DNA of 64,000 bases from BQJU01 sp965229635 (GTDB lineage Bacteria > Bacteroidota > Bacteroidia > Chitinophagales > Saprospiraceae), in assembly GCA_965229635.1 (NCBI GenBank), contig OZ245894.1, positions 6,510,001 through 6,574,000 on the forward strand, written 5' to 3'. How positions within the stretch are numbered: the stretch's first letter is position 1; every line of letters begins with the position of its first letter. Made by a program: the position numbers and the translations under genes. The notes under the pieces were generated by a model that saw only the letters and a list, made by a program, of their open reading frames with translations, made no database searches and was not told the origin of the DNA. Below are positions 8,591-16,492 of the stretch, piece by piece.

Positions 8591-9826
8591 CTAGTTCTTT
8601 TCGTTGGCTTTGTATTGAAACTTTCTGATCATGATCGCTCCACTGGTTCTCAGGTCGGAGGTGACCAGTACCATTTCCTCTTTAAAGCCATCATCAATGG
8701 AAACGGCCACCGTATTGGGGGTAATCTCGCCCAAATCTTCGGCGTGAAGGATGATAAAATTGTCGGCTTCTTTCAACTTTACAGGAATGGCCCACTTGCG
8801 TTTACTCACCCGATAATGATCTAATAGTTGTTCACCATTCAAAAAGATCGTCACCACATCACCATCTACGGTGCCATTATCCCACACCTTGATGCGAACA
8901 GTTTCACTTTTGACCTCAATCACCCGATCAATTTTGACCTCCCGGTGATTCTTGCCGGAATATTGCACATTATTCTGTTCGATTTTCCGTTCCACTTCCC
9001 GGGTCAAAACCGGTTTCTCCAGAAATAGCTGCCCGGGAGCACAACCACCATCTTCGGGCGAGTATCCCTCAATATATCCCGACCAGGTCCCGAGCATCTG
9101 ATAGGCCCGGCCTACCCGCTCAAAAGTCAGCTGCCCGGATTTGATGCACCATTTCCAGCGTGGATCAGTCTTTTCTTCGACCTTCTCTTCTTTGATTACT
9201 ATTCTGCCCTGCGCCTCATCTACCGACCATTTTAGTCGGTGCCAGGCGCTGCCTCCATTGTCTTCTGATACAATATGTGACTTCCCCAATCCACCTTCTT
9301 CCAGAATAACTTCATAATAAAAGCCATAATCCCGATCTGATTGTTGCAGATATCCGGTCCATGTACCCAGATAAGAGAAAGGAATTTCTTCTTCCCTGGT
9401 TGCTATTGAACTCGTCCCCTTTTGCAGACGCAATTTGCCAGGGCGACACCCATCCGCAGTCCAGGTGCCTTCCAGCGTTTCCCATTCGTTTTGATTGCTG
9501 TAATTCAGCTTTAGGTACTTCAAGCACCATCGCGGTTTATCGGGGTGCGTTTGTTGTATCTCCTGCAATATCAGTTCATCTCCATCGGGAATACCGGTAA
9601 GCAGAAAACATACTTTCACACTCCCATCAGCAGTGGTGGAACATGCCGTACCGGAAAATCCATTACCTTTTTTTTCAAGTGTGAGCTGGTACATAAAGTG
9701 ATTTTCTGCCCCCTCCTGGGTGAGCACACCAGACCATTGGCCACTAAAATCTTGTGCAGAAAGTACACCACTGGAAACCCACAGTAATAAAAGTATTGCC
9801 TGGAAGTATAGATAAGTCGTTTGCAT
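8591..9826 (-). CDS. Secreted three-repeat beta-rich protein of unknown function
   Basis: A 411-residue exported protein with a signal peptide ending VLSA-Q (about residue 24). The body holds three related lipocalin-like or calycin-like beta units, each beginning with a W-S/T-G pattern: FSGQWSGVL (about 27), LGTWTGYLQQ (about 152) and LGTWSGYIEG (about 242). The first and third units end in a Cys-Gly-Pro/Ala-Pro-Gly turn (DGCRPGKLRL, GGCAPGQLFL). The C-terminal 130 residues form a separate beta domain (VWDNGTVDGDVVTIFLNGE, FIILHAEDLGEITPNTVAV) that is frequent in secreted Bacteroidota proteins. There is no T9SS sorting domain. It converges on the choline transporter gene with 3 nt between stops. 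No enzymatic motif is visible. Confidence 0.85.
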   Translation of the reverse strand: MQTTYLYFQAILLLLWVSSGVLSAQDFSGQWSGVLTQEGAENHFMYQLTLEKKGNGFSGTACSTTADGSVKVCFLLTGIPDGDELILQEIQQTHPDKPRWCLKYLKLNYSNQNEWETLEGTWTADGCRPGKLRLQKGTSSIATREEEIPFSYLGTWTGYLQQSDRDYGFYYEVILEEGGLGKSHIVSEDNGGSAWHRLKWSVDEAQGRIVIKEEKVEEKTDPRWKWCIKSGQLTFERVGRAYQMLGTWSGYIEGYSPEDGGCAPGQLFLEKPVLTREVERKIEQNNVQYSGKNHREVKIDRVIEVKSETVRIKVWDNGTVDGDVVTIFLNGEQLLDHYRVSKRKWAIPVKLKEADNFIILHAEDLGEITPNTVAVSIDDGFKEEMVLVTSDLRTSGAIMIRKFQYKANEKN

Positions 9827-10000
9827 ATTTGTCTTAAACCTAAAAAAAGGCTCTTTTATTTTAATATTTTACTACTCTTAAACATTTTTTTGTTTAACAT
9901 ATACCCCTGATTACCCCGGAATTACTAAGACCAACCTGGTAAATTGATCTTTAATTCCGATACCCCACAAAAATGGGGTTTACTTTATCATTTAATTTAT
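9827..10000. other. Intergenic leader region
   Basis: AT-rich spacer upstream of the minus-strand secreted protein and of the small-RNA candidate. A weak hairpin, ACCCCAC-aaaaat-GGGGTT, lies at about 9962-9980. No gene is visible. Confidence 0.3.
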
Positions 10001-10012
10001 CTACATTTGTAG
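10001..10012 (+). promoter_or_regulatory. Promoter box embedded in a BlaI/MecI-type palindrome
   Basis: CTACATTTGTAG is a 12-bp inverted repeat of the TACAnnTGTA type bound by BlaI/MecI-family repressors. The same bases contain TACATTTG (10002-10009), a perfect Bacteroidota -7 box. Repressor binding would therefore block the promoter directly. Downstream there is no protein gene but a short structured unit ending in a terminator. Confidence 0.5.
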
Positions 10013-10013
10013 A

Positions 10014-10120
10014 GTAATTAGAGAATTATTTATTCAAAGATAGAAAGGGGGACATTAACAAAGGAACGTTACTGTCTGATTAAAATGCCTCGCCAATTTT
10101 TGGCGAGGCCATTTTTTTTT
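10014..10120 (+). ncRNA. Candidate small RNA with intrinsic terminator
   Basis: Transcription from the box at 10002-10009 would give an RNA of about 105 nt with no reading frame of note. It contains a hairpin, GACATTAAC - AAAGGAAC - GTTACTGTC (10051-10076, 8 of 9 pairs), whose loop carries a Shine-Dalgarno-like AAAGGAA, and ends with the perfect 9-bp stem GCCTCGCCA (10087-10095) / TGGCGAGGC (10101-10109) followed by nine T. Promoter, structure and terminator fit an independent small RNA. No known family is recognised. Confidence 0.5.
10087..10120 (+). terminator. Rho-independent terminator of the small-RNA candidate
   Basis: Perfect 9-bp GC-rich stem with a 5-nt loop and a run of nine T (10112-10120). 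Confidence 0.8.
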
Positions 10121-10503
10121 CGGTTAACCCATACAATAGACGCTCTTCTTATTCACAAAATTTAATATCTTTGATCAAGGAATATACCAGTTTGCCTGGA
10201 AGCCCTCATTTAAACTTTCACAAACACTGCCGCTAACTTTCCCAGTTTTAAAGCATGTTTTGAGCTTCAAACATGCGCTAACCTTCCCAAATCCGATCAG
10301 GGAAATTGAGTCTCCCTGCACAAAAACTATTTTTTGTTGTTTAACCAAAAAAGGCAAGCCCATTTTCCTGCGGGGTCAATCAGGTTTGCTGACAAGGATA
10401 ATTTCACGATGTGAAACACATTAAGTCGTACTTAAATCGGTTTTGGGTTGCCTGGCTACATTTTGTGGTTGGGCAATCTTTTTCAAAACCAATCAGGTAA
10501 AAC
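10121..10503. other. Structured intergenic region with a possible second RNA
   Basis: A perfect promoter box TATCTTTG lies at 10166-10173 on the plus strand. Downstream are a hairpin CCAG-TTTGC-CTGG, a stem-loop GCATGTTT-TGAGCTTC-AAACATGC flanked on both sides by near-identical GCTAACYTTCCCA repeats, and a further hairpin CAGGGA...TCCCTG. No clear terminator and no protein gene were found. A 62-codon minus-strand frame here shows no coding character. Confidence 0.3.
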
Positions 10504-10974
10504 TTATAGTCGCTTCAACAACACGATTTGCCCCAGATGGTATAAGTCGTGGTGAATCAATCCGTGCAACAGCACATAGAAAGGATAAGAACGCCCATCC
10601 ACTAAGGCCGACAATTCATTGGCAGGAAAGTCCTTTAATAATTCCAGGAGTTGTTTTTGTGATTGCTCCAGTGCTTCGATGGCCTTTTGCCAATCTTCCT
10701 CACCGGCATTTTCACGTGGCCTGAAGTTTTCCAGCTCGGTCACTTCATAGGTCTTATCTCCCTGCAAACGGTGAATGGCAAACTGCCGCCAGGCTGTCAT
10801 GTGTTCTACCAATTCTATCACACTGTGGCCATCTCCAATCCGGGCATTCATTTGCTCCAAAGGGAAGTTTTGCAATACCTTCATCACAGAAGGTCCGTGC
10901 CAGGCATCACCATCAAAAGTGCGTTCAAAGAGATCAATTAGACCGGTAACGCCAAAATATTTTTTCGTTTCCAT
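10504..10974 (-). CDS. DinB-family protein
   Basis: The 156-residue cytoplasmic protein has the four-helix DinB/YfiT-like fold pattern with spaced metal-ligand histidines: one in GHSVIELVEHM (about residue 50-58) and the pair in GLIHHDLYHLGQI (about 138-150). DinB-family proteins include metal-dependent thiol transferases (bacillithiol S-transferases) and many members of unknown activity. A bacillithiol deacetylase gene occurs elsewhere in this window, so a bacillithiol-dependent detoxification role is possible, but this is inference. It is transcribed as a single gene with the fatty-acid hydroxylase 41 nt upstream on the same strand. Confidence 0.85.
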   Translation of the reverse strand: METKKYFGVTGLIDLFERTFDGDAWHGPSVMKVLQNFPLEQMNARIGDGHSVIELVEHMTAWRQFAIHRLQGDKTYEVTELENFRPRENAGEEDWQKAIEALEQSQKQLLELLKDFPANELSALVDGRSYPFYVLLHGLIHHDLYHLGQIVLLKRL

Positions 10975-11015
10975 TTTTTGCCAGTTGTATTCATTGCAAT
11001 TTAGTAAAAATCTGT

Positions 11016-11801
11016 TTACGCTGCTTTTCCCCGCTGAGTGATGCGATCAAATGTTTCCCGGTAAGCTTTGTGATTGGTATTCATCCAGGTATCCCAAAAG
11101 TTGAAGTAGAGGCCGTAGTTGCATCCCGAGCGATGATGGTGCATATTATGATGTGTAGAGGTATTCAACCACCGAAACACCGGATGATGGACAAAGCCTA
11201 GGGGAAACAGCTCAAACCCAAGGTGGCCGATGATATTCCAGGCTAATGACCAGGTGGCAAAGAGGAACAACACCAGTGGATGAAAGGGAATGATAAAAAT
11301 AGCAATTGGTACAATGGCTATTTCCAAAATGGCCTCAAGTGGATGGAAAGCCAGGGCGGCCCAGGGTGTGGGATTAAACGATTGGTGGTGCACCTTATGT
11401 AGCAACCTGAACAGCCGCGGATGATGCATCAAACGATGTGCCCAATAAAAATAGGTGTCGTGTAAAAACACCAGAAAAACAAAGGAAAATACCAGATACG
11501 ACCAACCGTAGGTCGATACATCCAGATAAAGCTGGGTATAGCCAGCCTGGCGCAAAAAATAAATACCAACGCCCATCAGCGCAAAAATAAAGGCAGTATA
11601 CACGGAATGACTGATCTCATGCCAGATGTGACGGGCATTGGGAAATCTCTCCTGAATTTTTAGTCGTAGAAAATTGGGCTTTCGCCAAAAGTAGAAAATG
11701 AAAAATGCTAATCCGGCAAAAAAGGCGTAGCGCAAAAAAATAGTCAAGGCAGCCAGGAAGTAGCCGGGAATCAGCCCGAAATGCTCGATTAGGATATGCA
11801 T
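11016..11801 (-). CDS. Sterol desaturase / fatty acid hydroxylase family membrane protein
   Basis: This 261-residue membrane protein belongs to the di-iron fatty acid hydroxylase superfamily. The histidine clusters are all present: HDTYFYWAHRLMHH, LLHKVHH and STHHNMHHH, with the downstream NYGLYFNFWDTWMNT. About four to five membrane helices precede and separate them. Members hydroxylate or desaturate lipids such as sterols, carotenoids and fatty acids; the substrate cannot be read from sequence. I chose the ATG at 11801 (MHILIEHFGL) because the longer frame begins inside the preceding lipoprotein gene and its first 42 residues look unlike the family. It follows that lipoprotein gene by about 94 nt. 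Confidence 0.87.
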   Translation of the reverse strand: MHILIEHFGLIPGYFLAALTIFLRYAFFAGLAFFIFYFWRKPNFLRLKIQERFPNARHIWHEISHSVYTAFIFALMGVGIYFLRQAGYTQLYLDVSTYGWSYLVFSFVFLVFLHDTYFYWAHRLMHHPRLFRLLHKVHHQSFNPTPWAALAFHPLEAILEIAIVPIAIFIIPFHPLVLFLFATWSLAWNIIGHLGFELFPLGFVHHPVFRWLNTSTHHNMHHHRSGCNYGLYFNFWDTWMNTNHKAYRETFDRITQRGKAA

Positions 11802-11895
11802 GGGGTATGGATTGAATGAGTTAATGTACAATGGGAAAAATTGGAAGAAAAGCGAGGGGGTAAGCTTTTCTTCCAATGTCTGATCTTTTTTTCTT

Positions 11896-12639
11896 TTAAT
11901 ACAAGTCCACAGAGTAGGTGTTTCCATTGATGGTTATCGTAGCCGCGCCGTCACCGAGGAAGATGATTTCTCCTGTGTACTGGAAACTGCGTCCGCCCGA
12001 CCCGGTTCCGCTAATAGTAAACGTAGCTGTTCCGTCGGTGATTCGGTAGAGGTCCTTGTCCACATTCACATCAGCCAGGGCAAACTCTACTGTGGAACTA
12101 AAAGTAGTCATATTGCGCACCTTAGACTCCTGGCTACCGGTCCGCACATAGGAGCCATTAATGGTATAGGCGTCACCCAGCAGCAAATTATCGAGGGTCC
12201 AGGCACCCGTTGCACTGTCGTCCGACACCATGCGGGTGGTTTCGTAGTCTCCTTCCGTAGTTCGGGTGAAGTCCAGCGTGGTGGGTATATTTTGCTGATT
12301 ACAGCTGAGGGTCCAGGACCAGCTACTGGTATAATCGGCCGTGATATAGGTATTGGTCAGGCTGTACACTGCGGTAGAGTCAAAAGTTTCGCCACAAGGC
12401 ACTTCTGTTTTTTCAGCGTATTCATCAGCCACCTGGGCCGCATCCTCTACCTCAGCGGTCAAGCCCTCCGATTCTACCTTCAGTGCATTCTCGACCACCT
12501 CTACAGCGTCTTCTTCCGATACAGTAGTCACTTGTTGTTCTTCTTCCTTGTTACAGCCCGATAATAAACCGATGGCCAGCACAAGAGCAAGAAATTGTAA
12601 TAGATTGATTCTTTGGGAATTTTGCATTACTGTTTTCAT
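11896..12639 (-). CDS. Lipoprotein of unknown function
   Basis: A 247-residue exported protein with a lipoprotein signal peptide (MKTVMQNSQRINLLQ...) and lipobox LLSGC (Cys29). An acidic helical stretch follows (residues 30-80, rich in Glu, Val and Ala), then a beta-rich domain with a single pair of cysteines (PCGETF, LSCNQQ) and sequence resembling outer-surface beta sandwiches, ending GAATITINGNTYSVDLY. The start was set at the MKTV methionine because upstream codons do not extend the signal peptide sensibly. I do not recognise the family; Bacteroidota encode many such cell-envelope lipoproteins. Confidence 0.8.
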   Translation of the reverse strand: MKTVMQNSQRINLLQFLALVLAIGLLSGCNKEEEQQVTTVSEEDAVEVVENALKVESEGLTAEVEDAAQVADEYAEKTEVPCGETFDSTAVYSLTNTYITADYTSSWSWTLSCNQQNIPTTLDFTRTTEGDYETTRMVSDDSATGAWTLDNLLLGDAYTINGSYVRTGSQESKVRNMTTFSSTVEFALADVNVDKDLYRITDGTATFTISGTGSGGRSFQYTGEIIFLGDGAATITINGNTYSVDLY

Positions 12640-12894
12640 GATTTGAAAGTGATTTTTTTGTTTTTGAATGTTGATTTCGATCACAAAAGAATCCCCAAAT
12701 CGGCAGTGCAGCAACATTTTTCAATCAATGGTCAAAAACCTTCAACGTGTGGGAGTAACTCCACAAAATCCTTCTATTTTGGTTGGTTTTAGGCCATTTA
12801 GCGCTTACTTTACCAGTAATCGGGCAATTGATGCCATTCATTGAAGCTTAGCGACCACTAGTTGAAATTCAACTTTCTGGCTTTGAAAATTGGC

Positions 12895-12902
12895 TAGTTT
12901 TG
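12895..12902 (+). promoter_or_regulatory. TAnnTTTG promoter box for the LytS/LytTR operon
   Basis: TAGTTTTG is a perfect box and predicts a transcript starting near 12908. It places the in-frame ATG at 12890 upstream of transcription and so favours the ATG at 12923 as the kinase start. Confidence 0.55.
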
Positions 12903-12922
12903 TGGCAGCTAAAATAAACGAC

Positions 12923-13954
12923 ATGAACCGTTCACAACAATTATCGGGCAAAACGTTGAAATGGCTAAGCCACGTGGGCATCTGGTGTCTGATCCTGGTG
13001 GTCTACGGCGGTCTCTTTATTCGTTTCCTTCCTATCGGGGATAGTCTTTTGAGGGGCCTTGGCAACGTTTTCCCCATGGCTATTCTATTTTATACTAATC
13101 TCTACCTCGTTGATCGCTACGTGGAGCACAAGCGCTACCTGCCCTACCTAGGTCTCATCACCTTGCTCATTTTGGCGATGGCCATGATTCGAGTGCAACT
13201 GAATCTGCAATTTCCGGAAGTCGATCTATCAATGGTGCGCGAAGACAAAACCAATAGCTGGCGTTTTGCAGCCTTTGTTACTAATGTGGGCATTATTCTG
13301 GTAAGTACGATCTACCAAATTCAGCAAAATCGGGCCGAAAATGAACGGCTGGCACTGGAAACCATCAACCAGCAAAACGAAGCCCAACTGCAATTCCTTA
13401 GAGCTCAGATCAATCCACATTTCCTTTTTAATACCTTAAATAATATCTATTCACTGGCTGTAGCCAAATCGGACAAAACAGCCACCATGGTGCTGAAGCT
13501 TTCCAGTTTGTTGCGTTATGTTATCTACGAAGGTCGGGCGGAGCTGGTTTCGCTAAAGCGGGAAAGTGAACAAATTCAGGAGTTTATTGAGTTGTTTCAG
13601 ATGCGCAACGAGGAGCCAGTGGATATCCAATATCAGATTGACGGCGACCTCACCGGGGCACAAATTGAACCGATGATCCTCATCCCATTGGTCGAAAATT
13701 GCTTCAAACATTGTGATTTTGATTCTAATTCTAAAGCCAGGGTAACAATCAAGCTGAAATTGAGTGGTCATCAATTAATTTTTGAAACCTACAATACCCG
13801 CAACGAAAACGACCGACAAAAGGATAAAGTCGGTGGTGTGGGCCTGACCAATATCAGAAAACGGCTGACCCTTAAATATCCCGATCGCCATCAGATTGAG
13901 ATCGAAGCAGCGGAAAACCATTTTAGAACCTATTTACAACTAACCCTCAAATGA
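12923..13954 (+). CDS. LytS/YehU-type sensor histidine kinase
   Basis: A 343-residue sensor kinase. Four membrane helices occupy about residues 15-135 and form the sensor, followed by a short coiled coil (IQQNRAENERLALETINQQN). The His_kinase domain starts with AQINPHFLFNTLNNIY, where His166 is the phosphorylated residue, then has the N-box LIPLVENCFKHC (Asn259) and the G-box VGGVGLTNIRKRL (about 302-314). It phosphorylates the partner regulator encoded immediately downstream; start and stop overlap in ATGA, so the two are translationally coupled. Start chosen from the promoter position. The signal sensed is unknown. Confidence 0.95.
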   Translation: MNRSQQLSGKTLKWLSHVGIWCLILVVYGGLFIRFLPIGDSLLRGLGNVFPMAILFYTNLYLVDRYVEHKRYLPYLGLITLLILAMAMIRVQLNLQFPEVDLSMVREDKTNSWRFAAFVTNVGIILVSTIYQIQQNRAENERLALETINQQNEAQLQFLRAQINPHFLFNTLNNIYSLAVAKSDKTATMVLKLSSLLRYVIYEGRAELVSLKRESEQIQEFIELFQMRNEEPVDIQYQIDGDLTGAQIEPMILIPLVENCFKHCDFDSNSKARVTIKLKLSGHQLIFETYNTRNENDRQKDKVGGVGLTNIRKRLTLKYPDRHQIEIEAAENHFRTYLQLTLK

Positions 13955-14664
13955 ATACCATCAAAACGCTTTTGGTCGACGACGAATACCTCGCCCTCAA
14001 CCTGCTGGAAGGCTTTATCGGCAATATTTCCGACTTGGAAATTGTGGCGAAGGTAAAATCCCCTATGCAAGCCCTGGAGATTCTGCAAAAGGAGCAAATT
14101 GACCTGCTCTTCCTTGATATACAGATGCCCACACTCAGCGGGACCAATTTGTTAAAAACATTACCTCAGGCTCCGGTCACTATCTTTACCACCGCTTATG
14201 CCGACTATGCGCTGGAAGCCTTCGATTTGAATGTGGCCGACTACCTACTTAAGCCCTTCTCTTTTGAACGCTTTCTTCAATCCGTTAATAAGGCGCGAGT
14301 ATTGCTTAAAGAGCAAAAGGAAGTGCCCGGCACCCTGCAAAGCATAGAAAATTCCGAGTTTTTCACCGTCAAGGTAGATGGTAAGCTTGTCAAGGTACAG
14401 TATACCGATATCCTGTTTATTGAAGGCCTGAAAGAGTACGTCCGCATTGTATGTGAAGATGCCCGCCTGGTCACCCTGGAAAGTCTCAAAAATCTTGAAG
14501 CGTTGCTTCCGGAGGGTCATTTTCTGCGGGTGCACAAATCCTATATTGTGGCGAGAAATCGGGTGCAATCGCTGAACGGCAATATGTTGGAGATCGGTAA
14601 TCACAAAATTCCGATCAGTCGCAGTAAGCGGGAAGAAGTGGTGCAGGCTATTTTTTACGGATAG
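13951..14664 (+). CDS. LytTR-family response regulator
   Basis: The 237-residue protein has an N-terminal receiver domain (about 1-118) with acidic pocket residues Asp10 and Asp11, phospho-acceptor Asp56 in LLFLDIQMP, the TTAYAD segment and the conserved Lys in LLKPF. The C-terminal LytTR DNA-binding domain (about 135-235) carries FFTVKVDGKLVKV, DILFIEGLKEYVRI, LRVHKSYIVARNRV and the final IPISRSKREEV. LytTR regulators bind paired direct repeats and activate transcription. It overlaps the kinase gene by 4 nt. The gene ends 2 nt before the stop of the convergent DUF1684 gene. Confidence 0.95.
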   Translation: MNTIKTLLVDDEYLALNLLEGFIGNISDLEIVAKVKSPMQALEILQKEQIDLLFLDIQMPTLSGTNLLKTLPQAPVTIFTTAYADYALEAFDLNVADYLLKPFSFERFLQSVNKARVLLKEQKEVPGTLQSIENSEFFTVKVDGKLVKVQYTDILFIEGLKEYVRIVCEDARLVTLESLKNLEALLPEGHFLRVHKSYIVARNRVQSLNGNMLEIGNHKIPISRSKREEVVQAIFYG

Positions 14665-14666
14665 GG

Positions 14667-15299
14667 CTATTGCTTTTCCTCGTAAGCCTTCTCCCCTACC
14701 GGAATCGCTACATTTAGATGATTTTCAACCGGTGGAATCGGGCATTGGTACCCATCGCTGTAGGCACAATAGGGATTGTAAGCCTTGTTAAAATCCAGTG
14801 CCAACTCAAAATCCTGAATATCTCCTGTACGAAAATCCAGATAGCGGCCGCCACCGTATGTCAACTCCCCATTTGTCGAGTCCTTAAAAGGTAAAAAGAG
14901 ATAATCCTGGTAACCGGGCATGTTGCGCAAGCGCAGGCTACGGTACACCGTGAGTTCGTGCTTGGTGCCATTGAGTTCAAAATGAAGAATTCCATAAGTC
15001 ACATAAGGCTGAGTGGTACCGGCATAGGTAGCCATATCAAATGGCTCGGCATCCTCTACCGGCTCAAATTTGGCGACTACCTGATAGGCAGGATCGGCGT
15101 CAAAGAAGTCTAATTGCTTCACGCCCTTGCGGTCCAACGGGGAACTTGGATTCTTTAAGAAATCCAGCTTGTATTCCTTCCGGTGTTTTTTGATATGGCG
15201 CCGGTACTCCTTGTTGGATTGCGCGTCAACCGTTGACAAACATAAAAGCGTCATTGCCAGTAAGGCAATAAAATATTTTTGAAACATATGGATGCTCAT
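14667..15299 (-). CDS. DUF1684 secreted protein
   Basis: The 210-residue product has a signal peptide (cleavage after VDA, about residue 26) and the DUF1684 domain. Diagnostic parts are YGGGRYLDFRTGD, LALDFNKAYNPYCAYSDGYQCPIPPVENHLNVAIPVGEKAY, and the earlier LFLPFKDSTNGELTYG. The family is widespread in Bacteroidota and Actinobacteria and has no proven function. The start codon overlaps the stop of the preceding gene in the pattern TAATG, so the two are translationally coupled; a second ATG four codons in is an equally possible start. Confidence 0.88.
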   Translation of the reverse strand: MSIHMFQKYFIALLAMTLLCLSTVDAQSNKEYRRHIKKHRKEYKLDFLKNPSSPLDRKGVKQLDFFDADPAYQVVAKFEPVEDAEPFDMATYAGTTQPYVTYGILHFELNGTKHELTVYRSLRLRNMPGYQDYLFLPFKDSTNGELTYGGGRYLDFRTGDIQDFELALDFNKAYNPYCAYSDGYQCPIPPVENHLNVAIPVGEKAYEEKQ

Positions 15300-16195
15300 T
15301 ATTCCGCGACAACAGCCAGTTTGTAATCCGGGCTAAGTGCCAAACGAGAGATATTGCGAATATCGTAGTAGCGGAAGTCAGCCACCTCGATCCACTCCTG
15401 GTCGCTGTAGCGGTTAAATTTATACAAACGGCTACCTTTACCCATCAGGAAAGTGCCATCGGGCAGCACCACAAAATCTTCGCTGCCGGTAAGCGTATTC
15501 GTGATTTTGGTAGGTTGACGCGAACGATTGTAAAGGTTTTTCTCCATGAGGAGCCAGGTGCCGTTTTCCGTTTTCTGTACGTACACCAGGCTGCCATTCG
15601 ACAACTTTTGGAAGCAGCGCCCCACGTTGGTGGCAATTGGGTATACATCATCGGTACGCGTATCGGCAATGGCCAGATAGGATGGGTTGTCTACTACAAA
15701 AATGGCTACTTCCGAACTATTGATCCAGTTGTAATAGCCAATACCGTTGAGGTATTTGAATACTGGTTTGCCGTTTGAAAGACGGTCCACAGGAAACTGC
15801 CAAAGGCGCAGCAGTGTGTCACGGCCATTAACTTCCTGACGGATAGCGGAAAAATTGTAATAATCGGGCATACGGCTGGGCGAAAACTCGCCTTCCACAG
15901 TTTCAGTTACCCGTGTTTTAGTCTTTTTATCCAGATCAAAAACGTAGAGGTCCGGTTGAGCTTCATAAGGCAACTGCAAGGACAGATAAAGCTCATTATT
16001 GCTGAAGAAAGCCGGTTGGTTGTTATAGCCCCTATTATTGAAATGGGTCAGATATCTGGGTTTGGAAAATTCAAAGGTAGTATCCGATACCTGGCGCATA
16101 TCGAAAAGGTAAACATTGGATTTGGGCAGTTGCGCAGCAGCGAAGAAATAACCACCGCAAACAAACAATAAAACAGGTAAGATTTTAGACATCAT
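15299..16195 (-). CDS. Exported TolB/WD40-like beta-propeller protein
   Basis: A 298-residue protein with a signal peptide ending in AAAQ (about residue 22). The rest reads as repeated four-stranded blades with PD40/TolB-type features: NNQPAFFSNNELYLSLQL, LYVFDLDKKTKTRVTETVEGEFSPSRMPD, GRCFQKLSNGSLVYVQ, DFVVLPDGTFLMGKGSRLYKF. It appears to have five to six blades, short for a closed propeller. No catalytic motif is seen. It is co-transcribed with the downstream DUF1684 gene (overlapping TAATG). A periplasmic binding or scaffold role is inferred from the fold only. Confidence 0.8.
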   Translation of the reverse strand: MMSKILPVLLFVCGGYFFAAAQLPKSNVYLFDMRQVSDTTFEFSKPRYLTHFNNRGYNNQPAFFSNNELYLSLQLPYEAQPDLYVFDLDKKTKTRVTETVEGEFSPSRMPDYYNFSAIRQEVNGRDTLLRLWQFPVDRLSNGKPVFKYLNGIGYYNWINSSEVAIFVVDNPSYLAIADTRTDDVYPIATNVGRCFQKLSNGSLVYVQKTENGTWLLMEKNLYNRSRQPTKITNTLTGSEDFVVLPDGTFLMGKGSRLYKFNRYSDQEWIEVADFRYYDIRNISRLALSPDYKLAVVAE

Positions 16196-16492
16196 AAGCT
16201 TTTGTTTCCATTATGGCGATAAAGTTACTTTTTTTCGAGGGATATCCAGAGGTGCCATTCATTTTTTCAACATCTTCCTTACGGGAATGCTACCGGTTCC
16301 TCACTCTGAAAACACAAAAATCTGCATTTGTACACTCCCATCCAAAAAAATGCAATTTTACCATTAAATCGATCAAGGGGAAATGGTTAATTTTCGTGCC
16401 AGAACAGACGCGAACTTTTCCCGCTGATTTTAGTTCATAAGTTTTATTCCTCAAACCCAGGCGAAATAACTCGCCGGTTCAAAAAGATAATT
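16196..16492. other. Divergent promoter region
   Basis: This 297-nt spacer separates the minus-strand propeller gene from the plus-strand sugar dehydrogenase gene. A 75-codon plus-strand frame here lacks a convincing start context or recognisable sequence. No perfect TAnnTTTG box was found. Confidence 0.35.

Noticed and set aside
10175..10363. 62-codon minus-strand frame upstream of the DinB gene
   Set aside because: It coincides with hairpins and repeats that read better as RNA structure, and the protein sequence is not recognisable.
16213..16440. 75-codon plus-strand open frame in the spacer before the sugar dehydrogenase gene
   Set aside because: No signal peptide, no family pattern and no translation start context; composition matches non-coding spacer.
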